Positions 26,315-35,517 of a stretch of 64,000 nt of DNA are shown piece after piece (position 1 is the stretch's first letter; every line of letters begins with the position of its first letter). The DNA is from G965212025 sp965215765. GTDB taxonomy: Bacteria > Pseudomonadota > Gammaproteobacteria > Poriferisulfidales > Oxydemutatoraceae. A program made the position numbers and the translations under genes. The stretch covers positions 806,001 to 870,000 of the forward strand of contig OZ244118.1 in assembly GCA_965215765.1 (NCBI GenBank). Reading direction: 5' to 3'. The notes beneath the pieces were generated by a model, which ran no database searches, was not told where the DNA came from, and saw nothing but the letters and a program-made list of their open reading frames with translations.

Positions 26315-27235
26315 GTGGCGATTGCTGGTGTCAGACGTGCGGCTTTGTCGCAAGCATCTGTGCGAGACTGCTTCCTCACAGCCTGTGCGCTTGATGTGGA
26401 GGCGGTCAAGCCTGGAAACGTCAGTGTCAGTAGTGCCGGGCATGGCATGGTTTCCGGTGATTTCGATCTGGCGGCAGAGGCATGTGCGGACTACGTGTGT
26501 GCTCTTGATATGGCACTTGGGGAAAGGATACTTTCGGCCATTCAGGCCACTCGGACTGTGGTCGACAAAAACATCAATCTGGGTATTGTTCTGGTTTGCG
26601 CCCCTTTGGCGCAGGCCGCTCTGACTTGCCCCCAAGGCCAATCACTCAAGCAATCGCTTGCCACAGTTCTAGGCCAGACAACCGTACGTGATGCGGAACT
26701 GGTTTATGAAGCCATCAGACTGGCGGAGCCGGGAGGGCTAGGGGAAGTGGCTTCTCAGGATGTCAGGCAGGCTCCCTCCGTCAACCTGGTTGAGGCCATG
26801 AGGTTCGGCCAGTCCCGTGATCGCATTGCCGAGCAGTATGTAAATGGTTACCGGGAGGTTTTTGATGTGGTCATTCCCGCCTTGCTTGAATTTCGGTCTC
26901 GGTGGGGCTACCATCAACTTGCTTTGACGTGTACCTTCCTGAAAGTGCTCGCAAGGCTTACCGACACCCACATCGCTAAAAAGCATGGGAAGGTGGTTGC
27001 TGTGGATGTTGGTAAGCGTGCAATGTTTGTCCTTGCCCGGTTGTGTGAACGTAAGTTGCACGGACGGGGCTTGCAGTTCCTTCTTGATTTGGATGCTTCG
27101 TTTAAGCAGCGCGGAATCAATCCTGGAACGACGGCAGACTTGTTGATCGCGGGAGTTTTTGTTACGGGTATTGGTTTTTGCGCAGGTTACCAATGGGGTA
27201 TAGCGCATACGGACTGGTGCCGACTCGATAAATGA
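26315..27235 (+). CDS. CitG/MdcB-like (triphosphoribosyl-dephospho-CoA synthase family) protein of the H4MPT set
   Basis: The 306-residue protein matches the CitG-like family: the N-terminal DVEAVKPGNVSVSSAGHGM and VDKNINLGIVLVCAPLAQAA, then EPGGLGEVASQDVRQAPSVNLVEAM and a C-terminal NPGTTADLLIAGVFV. These correspond to conserved blocks of CitG, which attaches a ribosyl group to dephospho-CoA. In H4MPT-using bacteria a diverged member is regularly found next to fae and other C1 genes, and its role there, possibly a ribosyl- or phosphoribosyl-transfer in cofactor synthesis, is not established. No citrate lyase gene is nearby. The GTG start lies 34 bp after leuA; fae begins 10 bp downstream. 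Confidence 0.85.
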   Translation: MAIAGVRRAALSQASVRDCFLTACALDVEAVKPGNVSVSSAGHGMVSGDFDLAAEACADYVCALDMALGERILSAIQATRTVVDKNINLGIVLVCAPLAQAALTCPQGQSLKQSLATVLGQTTVRDAELVYEAIRLAEPGGLGEVASQDVRQAPSVNLVEAMRFGQSRDRIAEQYVNGYREVFDVVIPALLEFRSRWGYHQLALTCTFLKVLARLTDTHIAKKHGKVVAVDVGKRAMFVLARLCERKLHGRGLQFLLDLDASFKQRGINPGTTADLLIAGVFVTGIGFCAGYQWGIAHTDWCRLDK

Positions 27236-27245
27236 GGAATTATAA

Positions 27246-27767
27246 ATGACACAACGTGTGATGGTCGGAGAGGCCTTGGTAAATGATGCTGATCCATCGA
27301 ATTCGATGGCGGAAATAGCTCATATAGACTTGCTAATCGGTGGTAGGGGCTCGGCTGTCGAGTCTGCCTTCTGTAATGGTCTGGTAAATAATAAGGATGG
27401 GTTTACATCGCTACTGGCGGTGATTGCCCCTAATTTACCTTGTAAGCCGAACACCATGATGTTCAACAAGGTGACCATCAAAGGTGCCAATCAGGCAGTG
27501 CAAATGTTTGGTCCCGCTCAGGTCGCCGTTGCCAAAGCGGTTCAGGACTCTGTAGCCGAGGGGGTTATCCCCATGGATCAGGCTGATGACCTTTTTATTT
27601 GCGTTGGCGTTTTCATTCACTGGGAAGCGAAGGATAATGCGGCGATTTATGAAAACAATTACAAAGCGACAAAAGCTGCAATTGGATCTGCCTTGAGAGG
27701 TGAACCATCTGCTGCCAAAGCGACGGCCGAAAAAGACCAGCACGACCACCCGTTCAAAGGCTTTTAG
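27246..27767 (+). CDS. fae: Formaldehyde-activating enzyme
   Basis: Fae catalyses condensation of formaldehyde with H4MPT to methylene-H4MPT, the entry into the MtdB/Mch pathway. The 173-residue protein has the family length and motifs: VGEALVNDADPSNSMAEIAHIDLLIGG, the catalytic-His region (AHIDL), VIAPNLPCKPNTMMFNKVTIKG, FGPAQVAVAKAV and FIHWEAKDNAAIYENNYKA. The C-terminal 20 residues are charged and variable. A GAGGAA site precedes the ATG. It follows the CitG-like gene by 10 bp and its last 14 bp overlap the tail of the convergent HisA-like gene. Confidence 0.98.
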   Translation: MTQRVMVGEALVNDADPSNSMAEIAHIDLLIGGRGSAVESAFCNGLVNNKDGFTSLLAVIAPNLPCKPNTMMFNKVTIKGANQAVQMFGPAQVAVAKAVQDSVAEGVIPMDQADDLFICVGVFIHWEAKDNAAIYENNYKATKAAIGSALRGEPSAAKATAEKDQHDHPFKGF

Positions 27768-28530
27768 GCTTTTGTCCGGGGAGCAGTTTGAAGCTGCTCC
27801 CGCTTTTCTCTGGTGAGGCTTTGGGGGCTTCTGAGCTACTGTTGCTTAGCGTGGCTTGGAGGATAGTCCCTTCGTAAATTGTGCTGGATGCCAGCACACC
27901 GTAAGCACCCGCTTTCTTGGCAGACATCAGGTCTGCCAAGTTTCGGGCACCGCCGCCAATGATCAGTTTTTTGTTTCTTGCGTGACTTGGGACGGACTGG
28001 ATTCTTGCCAGTTCGAGACCGCATTGGTCTCCGACATTTCCGAGAGAGAGGAAAATCACTTCGTTGGGCCAGTATGCGCAGTCTGTGTGGATTACTGCCG
28101 GACCGAGCTGTTTGTTCTGGAGGGTATCCAGAGAAAGTATCCAGCGACGCCCGCGGTCTTGTAACCTTGCAGGAAGTGTTTCGTCAGTCAGGGTTTCTGT
28201 CGCTATGATGGGAATGCACTTGGAAAACTGGTTTAATTTGTGCAAGTCATGTGAGGTTCTTATTCCCGCATCAAGCCAGAACTCGCAATCCGGGTAGAGT
28301 TCGGTGATTTCCTGAATAGGCTTCTTGTTGGCTTCTCTCCCCTCTATGGCATCAAGGTCTGCGATATAAAATACTTTGAACTTCCCGTTTTCGCGCATTC
28401 TTTTTATGATATCGGCAGGCTCTGAACGAGGGAAATGTGCCGTTTTTACGGGCCGATAAAGTGCGCGATTTCCACCGGTGGCGCGCACCACCAGACTTTC
28501 CTTCAAATCCAGGGCTGGGATGATCAGCAT
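27754..28530 (-). CDS. HisA-like protein of the H4MPT cluster
   Basis: The protein begins MLIIPALDLKESLVVRATGG and has a TIM-barrel resembling HisA: KVFYIADLDAIEGREANKKPI, LDAGIRTSHDL and KLIIGGGARNLADL. HisA-related proteins (Orf9 class) are a regular part of bacterial and archaeal H4MPT gene sets. The true HisA substrate loops are not conserved enough here to call it histidine biosynthesis. The ATG at 28530 is chosen over a TTG 33 bp upstream; neither has a good ribosome site. The C-terminal 30 residues (SSSEAPKASPEKSGSS) are low complexity. It converges on fae with a 14-bp overlap and is divergent from the mfnD-like gene. Confidence 0.82.
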   Translation of the reverse strand: MLIIPALDLKESLVVRATGGNRALYRPVKTAHFPRSEPADIIKRMRENGKFKVFYIADLDAIEGREANKKPIQEITELYPDCEFWLDAGIRTSHDLHKLNQFSKCIPIIATETLTDETLPARLQDRGRRWILSLDTLQNKQLGPAVIHTDCAYWPNEVIFLSLGNVGDQCGLELARIQSVPSHARNKKLIIGGGARNLADLMSAKKAGAYGVLASSTIYEGTILQATLSNSSSEAPKASPEKSGSSFKLLPGQKPKSL

Positions 28531-28624
28531 CGCGAGAGGTATTTCGCAGGTGAAGCAAAGCAACTTGCAAATCGCACGTTTTCGCAGTGCCGCCTGAAGA
28601 TATAAACCATGGTTTCAGGGTACT

Positions 28625-29593
28625 GTGAAAGTCCTGGTTTTTGAATTCTTTACCGGGGTGGCGCACGCCGACCTCCGTTTGGGAGAGGAAGCATACCGGG
28701 AAGCAAATTTAATGACCAGTGCTTTATGCAGTGATCTGGCCGCCCTGGCAGACATTGAAGTCAGCGTGTTTCGTGATAGCAGATTGCCAAGTCTGGATCT
28801 TGATATCCCGGTTTTACAGACTACGGTTGGTGAAGACTGGTTTGCCCGACTGGAAAACGAGTTACCCGGGTTTGACGCTTTATGGCCAGTCGTCCCGGAG
28901 TCTTGGGGGTTATTGGAAAAAGTGTCTGTTTTATGTGAAAGCAAAGGCAAGCTGCTACTCAACTCTTCTTCCAGCGCTGTAGCCCTGACGGCCAGTAAAT
29001 ATCAGACCTCGCAAGTGCTCGGCCATCATCACGTGCCCTGTATTTTTACGGGATTACTCAGGTATAAGCCACATCCGTTTGGTCAGGTGGTGGTCAAGCC
29101 AGACGATGGTTTTTCCTCCGGAATGACCCGTGTTTATGCGTCTGGTTCAGAGATTGCCAAGGATACTCCCGGGACGCACGTCATACAGCCATACATTTCG
29201 GGAGAGCCGGCAAGTCTTAGCGTGGTAGCAGGAGAAAAGCAGTGCTGTCTGGTAGGGATCAATCGCCAAGTCATGGAGCGTAAAGGGCATGTGCTGCGGT
29301 TGAATTGTTGCGGAGTCAACGCATACGCCGCACTGGGGAGGGATCGTTTTCAGCCTTTGATTGAAGGAATTCGTGCAATCATTCCCGGCTTGCGGGGGTT
29401 TTTTGGAATTGACATCATCTTGCAAAAAGAAAAAACGATCGTTGTGGAAATTAATCCACGATTGACGGCTCCTTACGTGAAATTGAGTGATTCCCTGGGT
29501 GTAAACGTTGCCGGGCTGGTTTTGAAAGCCATGACTGGCCAACATTTTGAGCAGCCGTCTCTTCAGCACGCCAGAACGTTCGATGTTTTATGA
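28625..29593 (+). CDS. mfnD: ATP-grasp ligase, MfnD-like (tyramine-glutamate ligase family)
   Basis: The 322-residue product has an ATP-grasp fold: N-terminal VLVFEFFTGV, the substrate/ATP loop GQVVVKPDDGFSSGMTRVY, a YISGEPASLSVVAGE strand, and the metal site IVVEINPRLTAPYVKLSDSLG. These correspond to MfnD (MJ0815 family), which joins glutamate to tyramine or tyrosine during methanofuran synthesis. Methylotrophic bacteria use a methylofuran analogue in the formyltransferase complex. The symbol is given by family and context. It starts the plus-strand operon mfnD-mfnF-pabB-mfnE with an ATGA overlap to the next gene. The GTG start has only a weak ribosome site. Confidence 0.82.
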   Translation: MKVLVFEFFTGVAHADLRLGEEAYREANLMTSALCSDLAALADIEVSVFRDSRLPSLDLDIPVLQTTVGEDWFARLENELPGFDALWPVVPESWGLLEKVSVLCESKGKLLLNSSSSAVALTASKYQTSQVLGHHHVPCIFTGLLRYKPHPFGQVVVKPDDGFSSGMTRVYASGSEIAKDTPGTHVIQPYISGEPASLSVVAGEKQCCLVGINRQVMERKGHVLRLNCCGVNAYAALGRDRFQPLIEGIRAIIPGLRGFFGIDIILQKEKTIVVEINPRLTAPYVKLSDSLGVNVAGLVLKAMTGQHFEQPSLQHARTFDVL

Positions 29594-30627
29594 GCATTTC
29601 CTATACAGGCTGGGATGTTGGTGGTGCGCACCTGAAGGTTGCACAGTTTTCTGCTGATGCATCTGTCTCTGTGGCTCGACAATTGCCTTGCCCTTTGTGG
29701 AAGGGAATGTCGAATCTTGAGCAGGCGGTGGGCAAAATGTTGCGCTTGACTGGCAGTGGGCGGATCAGGCACGCCGTGACGATGAGTGGGGAAATGGCAG
29801 ACTGTTTCCCCGATCGCAATGTCGGTGTTCGGGCTATTCTTTCCTGCCTTTGCGAGCATTTGGGCAGCGAGTACGCAGTGTATTCCTGCCGTTCAGGGCT
29901 ACTTGACCGTAGCGAAGCTGTCAAGCGAACTGCTGAAGTGGCTTCTGCAAACTGGCACGCCACCGGCAGTGCGTTGGCCATGAAGTTACATTCGGGTTTG
30001 CTCGTGGACATTGGGAGCACGACTACGGACATCGTTCCTTTTGCGGACTCCAAAGTCGTGACGGAGGCAGAAAACGACAGGCAACGTCTGGCGCAAGGAG
30101 AACTGCTGTACACGGGAGTTGTCCGTACCTCTTTGTTATCGCTGGCTGATTCCTGTTTGTTTATGGGGGACAGGATGCCTATGGTTGCAGAGGATTTTGC
30201 GACCATGTCTGATGTTTGGCGAATTCTGGGAGATTTGCCGGTCACGGCTGACCAGTTTCCAAGCTGTGATGGGGCACCGAAAACAAAATCGGACAGCGCT
30301 CGCAGGTTGGCCAGGATGTTTGCCCAGGACTACGATGGAGATTTTCAAAAATGGCACACGGTTGCAACCTTTTTTGCACAGGTGCAAAAGCATCGCATCA
30401 AGCAGGCCATTCTGGCCTTGCTTTCCCGACTCGGAATCGCTGAGGATGTTCCGATAGTAGGGGCAGGAACCGGCCGCTTTCTGCTGCGGCGTGTTGCCCG
30501 GGAAATCGGGCGCGCCTACTTGGAATTTTCAGATTGTGTGAGTACTGGCCGTTTGCAAAGCGAAACAGCCAGCGAGCATGCCAGTGCTGTGGCAGTGGCG
30601 GTATTGTTGAGAGACCAGTTTGCTTGA
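29590..30627 (+). CDS. mfnF: Hydantoinase/kinase-fold protein, MfnF-like
   Basis: An ASKHA (actin-like ATPase) fold protein, 345 residues, with phosphate loops in YTGWDVGGAHLKVAQF, LLVDIGSTTTDIVPF and VPIVGAGTGRFLLRRVA. It matches the MfnF (MJ1427-like) family, which in methanogens condenses the aminomethylfuran diphosphate with the glutamyl-tyramine unit. It corresponds to Orf19-type genes of bacterial H4MPT islands. Coupled by an ATGA overlap to mfnD; its end overlaps pabB by 8 bp. A hydantoinase A role in nucleobase or amino acid catabolism is unlikely because no HyuB partner is present. Confidence 0.84.
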   Translation: MSISYTGWDVGGAHLKVAQFSADASVSVARQLPCPLWKGMSNLEQAVGKMLRLTGSGRIRHAVTMSGEMADCFPDRNVGVRAILSCLCEHLGSEYAVYSCRSGLLDRSEAVKRTAEVASANWHATGSALAMKLHSGLLVDIGSTTTDIVPFADSKVVTEAENDRQRLAQGELLYTGVVRTSLLSLADSCLFMGDRMPMVAEDFATMSDVWRILGDLPVTADQFPSCDGAPKTKSDSARRLARMFAQDYDGDFQKWHTVATFFAQVQKHRIKQAILALLSRLGIAEDVPIVGAGTGRFLLRRVAREIGRAYLEFSDCVSTGRLQSETASEHASAVAVAVLLRDQFA

Positions 30628-32017
30628 AGGGCTGTTAACCGAAAAGATTCCCTATTTTCCAGATAGTGCCGTTCTGTTTGAGAGAATTGCCGTTTTGCCA
30701 GGTGCGGTGTTTTTAGACAGTGGAAACCACAAGGGTCGGCAAGGAGACTTTGATTTCTTCACGGCGCAGCCTGAGGTCTTCCTGGTCAGCAACAATTCTT
30801 GTACCGAGGTGTGGCGAAATGGTGTTGCCCAAGTCTGCCATGACCAAGATCCTATGGCGTTGCTGGCTTCCATGCTTGGCCCGCCACTACCGCAGGCTGA
30901 GTTTCCTTTTTTGACCGGAGCGATAGGGTTTCTTAGCTACGACTATGGTCGTCGCCTGGAAAAAATGCCGAGTCTGGCGATAGATGCGCAGAAATTACCC
31001 GATATGGCATTCGGTATTTATGACTGGATGGTGATGGTTGATCACCGTGAACGGAAAGCGATGCTGGTTGGTTTGCCGGGTTCCAGCGAAAAAAGATTTA
31101 ATCAAGCGAGTCAGCTTTTGAAGAAGGCTGTTTCGCCAGCATCTTCGTTTCCTTTTATGGCACGGACGGAACTGCGTTCGAACATGAGCCGGGAGGAATA
31201 TTTGCGCAAGTTTGACGCGGTTATGAAGTATGTCCGTGAGGGTGATTGCTATCAGGTTAATCTGGCTCAGAAATTCAGTCTCACAGTTTCGGGAGATGCG
31301 TGGCTGGCGTACCGAAAGCTTCGTGAATTGAGCCCTGCTCCTTACTCCGCATATTTGAACTTTGGCATGCTGGAGTTACTGTGCATCTCCCCGGAAAAAT
31401 TTTTGAGCTCTCGCTCCGGAAGCGTGATGGCTTGTCCTATCAAGGGAACACGTCCGCGCTTCAGGGACGAGGAGCGGGACATGGCAGCACTCAGGGAACT
31501 GAAAAACAGCGAAAAAGACCGAGCGGAAAACCTGATGATTGTCGATTTGCTCAGGAATGATGTCAGTAAAAGCTGTCGTCACGGATCCGTGGAAGCCCAC
31601 AATCTTTTCGAACTGAAAAGCTATGCCAACGTCCACCACATGGTCAGCACGGTCAAGGGGCATCTGGCGCCACAGAAAAACGTTTTTGATCTGTTGCGTG
31701 GCTGTTTTCCGGGAGGTTCGGTCACCGGGGCTCCCAAGGTGCGAGCCATGGAAATTATTGAAGAACTCGAGCCGCATCGCCGTGGTGTTTATTGTGGTGC
31801 GATTGGTTATTTCAGTCGTTGTGGAAGTATGGAGTTCAACATTGCCATTCGAACCGCTGTACACAAAGATGGCGAATTTGTTTTTTATGGAGGTGGCGGA
31901 CTGGTTGCGGACTCGAATGGCTCGGCTGAATATCAGGAGACCTTGGACAAGGTGTCGCCTTTTTTCCATCTGCTTGGTGGCTCCGCTGAAAAGTTTCTTA
32001 ACAGTCAAGGTGAATGA
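30620..32017 (+). CDS. pabB: Aminodeoxychorismate synthase component I (PabB)
   Basis: PabB converts chorismate to aminodeoxychorismate, the route to 4-aminobenzoate. The 465-residue protein shows the chorismate-binding domain with MKYVREGDCYQVNLAQKF, CPIKGTRPR (the Lys-containing PIKGT signature that separates PabB from TrpE), DLLRNDVSKSC, HHMVSTVKG and FPGGSVTGAPKVRAMEIIEELE. TTG start overlapping mfnF by 8 bp; the end has a 4-bp ATGA overlap with the mfnE-like gene. pabB inside H4MPT islands is well known and would supply the arylamine for beta-RFAP synthase as well as folate. No pabA or pabC is adjacent. Confidence 0.94.
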   Translation: MLEGLLTEKIPYFPDSAVLFERIAVLPGAVFLDSGNHKGRQGDFDFFTAQPEVFLVSNNSCTEVWRNGVAQVCHDQDPMALLASMLGPPLPQAEFPFLTGAIGFLSYDYGRRLEKMPSLAIDAQKLPDMAFGIYDWMVMVDHRERKAMLVGLPGSSEKRFNQASQLLKKAVSPASSFPFMARTELRSNMSREEYLRKFDAVMKYVREGDCYQVNLAQKFSLTVSGDAWLAYRKLRELSPAPYSAYLNFGMLELLCISPEKFLSSRSGSVMACPIKGTRPRFRDEERDMAALRELKNSEKDRAENLMIVDLLRNDVSKSCRHGSVEAHNLFELKSYANVHHMVSTVKGHLAPQKNVFDLLRGCFPGGSVTGAPKVRAMEIIEELEPHRRGVYCGAIGYFSRCGSMEFNIAIRTAVHKDGEFVFYGGGGLVADSNGSAEYQETLDKVSPFFHLLGGSAEKFLNSQGE

Positions 32018-32598
32018 GCACTTTCGGCGAATCCGGAAGCAGGGGTGCTGGCAAATTGTGGGTGGTCAAAGTGGGTGGCAGCCTGTGTCGTCGTGACGAT
32101 TTGACTCGGATCGTCAGGCGTGTTGCCAATATGGCTTGTCCCCCCGTAGTGGTTCCCGGCGGTGGCCCCTTTGCGGATCAGGTGCGTTCGACGCAGCGGC
32201 AGTTGTCTTTCAGTGATCAGTCGGCGCACCGAATGGCGGTGTTGGGCATGCATCAGTATGGATACATGATTGCCGACTTGGCGGGACTGAAAACGACGGA
32301 CAGCATGGAGACACTACGGGGCGGTGAGGTGTATTTGCCCCCTGTCGAAGTGGTTGCAAAAGCTTTGCCGGCAAGCTGGACGGTTACTTCTGATTCCATC
32401 GCCGCGTGGCTGACCCTGAAAATCGCAGCAGATTGCCTGGTGCTGTTAAAGCCTGTTGCAAAAAAACTGGCTGGCAGCCATAACTCCCTGACAGATGAAT
32501 ATTTTTCCGTGCTTTCCGCTCGTGGGTTACGTTACATAGTGCTTAGTGCGGATGAGTGGTTTGAGTATCAGCCGTATAAGACGCCTGTGGAAAACTGA
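32014..32598 (+). CDS. mfnE: Amino-acid-kinase-fold protein, MfnE-like
   Basis: The 194-residue product has the amino acid kinase fold: KLWVVKVGGSLCRRDDL, PPVVVPGGGPFADQVR, and SDSIAAWLTLKIAADCLVLLKPVAKK. It matches the MfnE/MJ0458 group, which phosphorylates aminomethylfuran phosphate to its diphosphate for methanofuran synthesis. ATGA overlap with pabB. The last codons (DEWFEYQPYKTPVEN) recur six times downstream in a tandem array, and the intact gene ends just before it. Together with the mfnD, mfnF and mfnB homologues this gives four methanofuran-type genes; the aminotransferase mfnC is not in the window. Confidence 0.8.
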   Translation: MSTFGESGSRGAGKLWVVKVGGSLCRRDDLTRIVRRVANMACPPVVVPGGGPFADQVRSTQRQLSFSDQSAHRMAVLGMHQYGYMIADLAGLKTTDSMETLRGGEVYLPPVEVVAKALPASWTVTSDSIAAWLTLKIAADCLVLLKPVAKKLAGSHNSLTDEYFSVLSARGLRYIVLSADEWFEYQPYKTPVEN

Positions 32599-34925
32599 CT
32601 TCAGGTGCCAGCTGCGTGAATGACTAAAGGGGAGGCTTCGTTCTCTTTGCTGAAGCAGTTTGCTGCCGAGACAGAGGGGCATTCTGAGTGGCTCGGAGCT
32701 TGGGGTGTGTTCGCTTTTCTCGTGTGCCTGGATACGTTGCTTTTGGCAGATGAGTTTGGCTGAGATTTAAGCCGCTATTTCTCGTTGCTGTTTTTGTTTT
32801 GCTGGTTCGTCTGATCAAGCAGTGATTTGTTTTTTTTACTGACTCAACGCAAATGGATCCGGAACGTAAATCATTGACACACAATGAAGTGCGGATGAGT
32901 GGTTTGAGTATCAGCCGGATAAGACGCCTGTGGAAAACTGACTTCAGGTGCCCGCTGCGTGAATGACTAAGGGGAGGCTTCGTTCTCTTTACTGAAGCAG
33001 GTTGCTGCCGAGACAGAGGGGCATTCTGAGTGGCTCGGAGCTTGGCGTGTGTTCGCTTTTCTCGTGTGCCTGGATACGTTGCTTTTGGTGGATGAGTTTG
33101 GCTGAAATTTAAGCCGCTATTTCTCGCTGCTGTTTTGCTGATTCGCCTGCTCAAGCAGTGATTTGATTTTTTTTACTGACTCAACGCAAATGGATCCGGA
33201 ACGTAAATCATTGACACACAATGCAGTGTGGATGAGTGGTTTGAGTATCAGCCGGATAAGATGCCTGTGGAAACCTGACTTCAGGTATCAGTTGCGATTA
33301 TGACTAAGTGGAGGCTTCGGTCTCTTTACTGAAGCAGTTTGCTGCCGAGACAGAGGGGCATTCTGAGTGGCTCGGAGCTTAGAGTGTGTTCGCTTTTCTC
33401 GTGTGCCTGGATACGTTACTTTTGGCAGATGAGTTTGGCTGAGATTTAAGCCGCTATTTCTCGTTGCTGTTTTGCTGATTCGCCTGCTCAAGCAGTGATT
33501 CGATTTTTTTTACTGACTCAACGCAAATGGATCCGGAACGTAAATCATTGACACACAATGCAGTGCGGATGAGTGGTTTGAGTATCAGCCGGATAAGACG
33601 CCTGTGGAAAACTGACTTCAGGTGCCAGCTGCGTGAATGACTAAAGGGGAGGCTTCGTTCTCTTTACTGAAGCAGTTTGCTGCCGAGACAGTGGGGCATT
33701 CTGAGTGGTTCTGAGCTTGGAGTGTGTCCGCTTTTCTCGTGTGCCTGGATACGTTGCTTTTGGTGTGTGAGTTCGGCTGAGATTTAAGCCGCTATTTCTC
33801 GTTGCTGTTTTTGTTTTGCTGGTTCGTCTGATCAAGCAGTGATTTGATTTTTTTTACTGACTCAACGCAAATGGATCCGGAACGTAAATTATTGGTACAC
33901 AACGCAGTGCGTGATGAGTGGTTTGAGTATCAGCCGGATAAGACGCCTGTGGAAAACTGACTTCAGGTATCAGCTGCGTGAATGACTAAAGGGGAGGCTT
34001 CGTTCTCTTTACTGAAGCAGTTTGCTGCCGAGACAGAGGGGCATTCTGAGTGGCTCGGAGCTTGGAGTGTGTTCGCTTTTCTCGTGTGCCTGGATACGTT
34101 GCTTTTGGTGGGTGAGTTCGGCTGAGATTTAAGCCGCTATTTCTCGCTGCTGTTTTGCTGGTTCGTCTGATCAAGCAGTGATTTGATTTTTTTTACTGAC
34201 TCAACGCAAATGGATCCGGAACGTAAATCATTGACACACAATGCAGTGCGGATGAGTGGTTTGAGTATCAGCCGTATAAGACGCCTGTGGAAAACTGACT
34301 TCAGGTGCCAGCTGCGTGAATGACTAAAGGGGAGGCTTCGTTCTCTTTGCTGAAGCAGTTTGTTGTCGAGACAGAGGGGCATTCTGAGTGGCTCGGAGCT
34401 TGGCGTGTGTTCGCTTTTCTCGTGTGCCTGGATACGTTGCTTTTGGCAGATGAGTTTGGCTGAAATTTAAGCCGCTATTTCTCGCTGCTGTTTTGCTGAT
34501 TCGTCTGCTCAAGCAGTGATTTGATTTTTTTTACTGACTCAACGCAAATGGATCCGGAACGTAAATCATTGACACACAATGAAGTGCGGATGAGTGGTTT
34601 GAGTATCAGCCGGATAAGACGCCTGTGGAAAACTGACTTCAGGTATCAGCTGCGTGAATGACTAAAGGGGAGGCTTCGTTCTTTTTACTGAAGCAGTTTG
34701 CTGCCGAGACAGAGGGGCATTCTGAGTGGCTCGGAGCTTGGAGTGTGTTCGCTTTTCTCGTGTGCCTGGATACGTTACTTTTGGCAGATGAGTTTGGCTG
34801 AGATTTAAGCCGCTATTTCTCGTTGCTGTTTTGCTGATTCGTCTGCTCAAGCAGTGATTTGATTTTTTTTACTGACTCAACGCAAATGGATCCGGAACGT
34901 AAATCATTGACACACAATGCAGTTC
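32545..34925. repeat. Tandem array combining the 3' ends of mfnE and mfnB (about 340-bp unit)
   Basis: The convergent genes mfnE (plus) and mfnB (minus) are separated by seven units. Each unit begins with the last 16 or so codons of mfnE (GATGAGTGGTTTGAG at 32551, 32894, 33231, 33568, 33913, 34251 and 34589). About 270 bp of intergenic DNA follow, and then the last 35 or so codons of mfnB in reverse. Spacings are 337-345 bp. The first unit is joined to the real mfnE and the last to the real mfnB. Units share over 90% of positions by eye but differ by point changes and small indels (for example TTTTTGTTTTG versus TTTTG). Numerous minus-strand open frames of about 62 codons in it are repeats of the intergenic part. 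Confidence 0.95.
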
Positions 34926-35517
34926 TGAACCCCAAATAGTCTGGCTTCAGTGTGGCAAGAGGTTTTACGTCTTCCAGTTTTAGCGAGCCAGCTATGCCAC
35001 AAAAAAGTGAAAGGTCGTGTGCTTGTTCAATAAAAGCGACGTGTTGTTTTCGCGTTAACAGGCTTCGTATGCCTCCGGCGCTTTTATCGGCGGTGTCTAA
35101 CATCACTCCGGCGAACCCGGCATGTTTCAGTATCGTGCATGGACCTTCAAAATCCACCAGTCGATCGGCGAACAGTACGCCAACCAGAGGAATTTGCGCG
35201 GCGAGCTGATGTAATGCCCCGGGATAACTTTCCAGGTATACGGGAGAGAAAAAGCCGACTTTGACAAAATCGACCCCGGTGGTCATGAGTGCCCGGATCT
35301 TTTCAACCGCCGATTCCGGTTGTGCAGGTAAATTCCCTACGGTGGCACTGACTTTGGTTCGCTTGGCGACCAGAGCCACTATCTGTCGTATCACGCTTAT
35401 GTCCAAGGCTCCCAAGGCACCGTCAGCGGGGTCTTTCAGATCCAGTACGTCTACCGACAAATCCAGAACGGTTTGCGCTTCTGAAAGACTGCGAACGCTG
35501 GCTAGCAGACCGGTCAT
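34813..35517 (-). CDS. mfnB: (5-formylfuran-3-yl)methyl phosphate synthase, MfnB family
   Basis: MfnB (DUF556) makes the furan phosphate precursor of methanofuran from two glyceraldehyde 3-phosphates. The 234-residue protein has the TIM barrel with LLASVRSLSEAQTVLDLSVDVLDLKDP (catalytic Lys region), VSATVGNLP, GVDFVKVGFF, DTADKSAGG, and GIAGSLKLEDV. Length is normal. ATG overlaps the DUF447 gene by four bases (ATGA). The C-terminal 35 residues (TALCVNDLRSGSICVESVKK onward) are the segment repeated in the downstream array. Operon order on minus: DHPS-like, DUF447, mfnB. Confidence 0.93.
   Translation of the reverse strand: MTGLLASVRSLSEAQTVLDLSVDVLDLKDPADGALGALDISVIRQIVALVAKRTKVSATVGNLPAQPESAVEKIRALMTTGVDFVKVGFFSPVYLESYPGALHQLAAQIPLVGVLFADRLVDFEGPCTILKHAGFAGVMLDTADKSAGGIRSLLTRKQHVAFIEQAHDLSLFCGIAGSLKLEDVKPLATLKPDYLGFRTALCVNDLRSGSICVESVKKIKSLLEQTNQQNSNEK

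Noticed and set aside
32545..34925. Repeated 62-codon minus-strand proteins (MSRRISKTA.. type)
   Set aside because: They arise once per unit from the intergenic part, have no ribosome site or domain and simply follow the tandem repeat.
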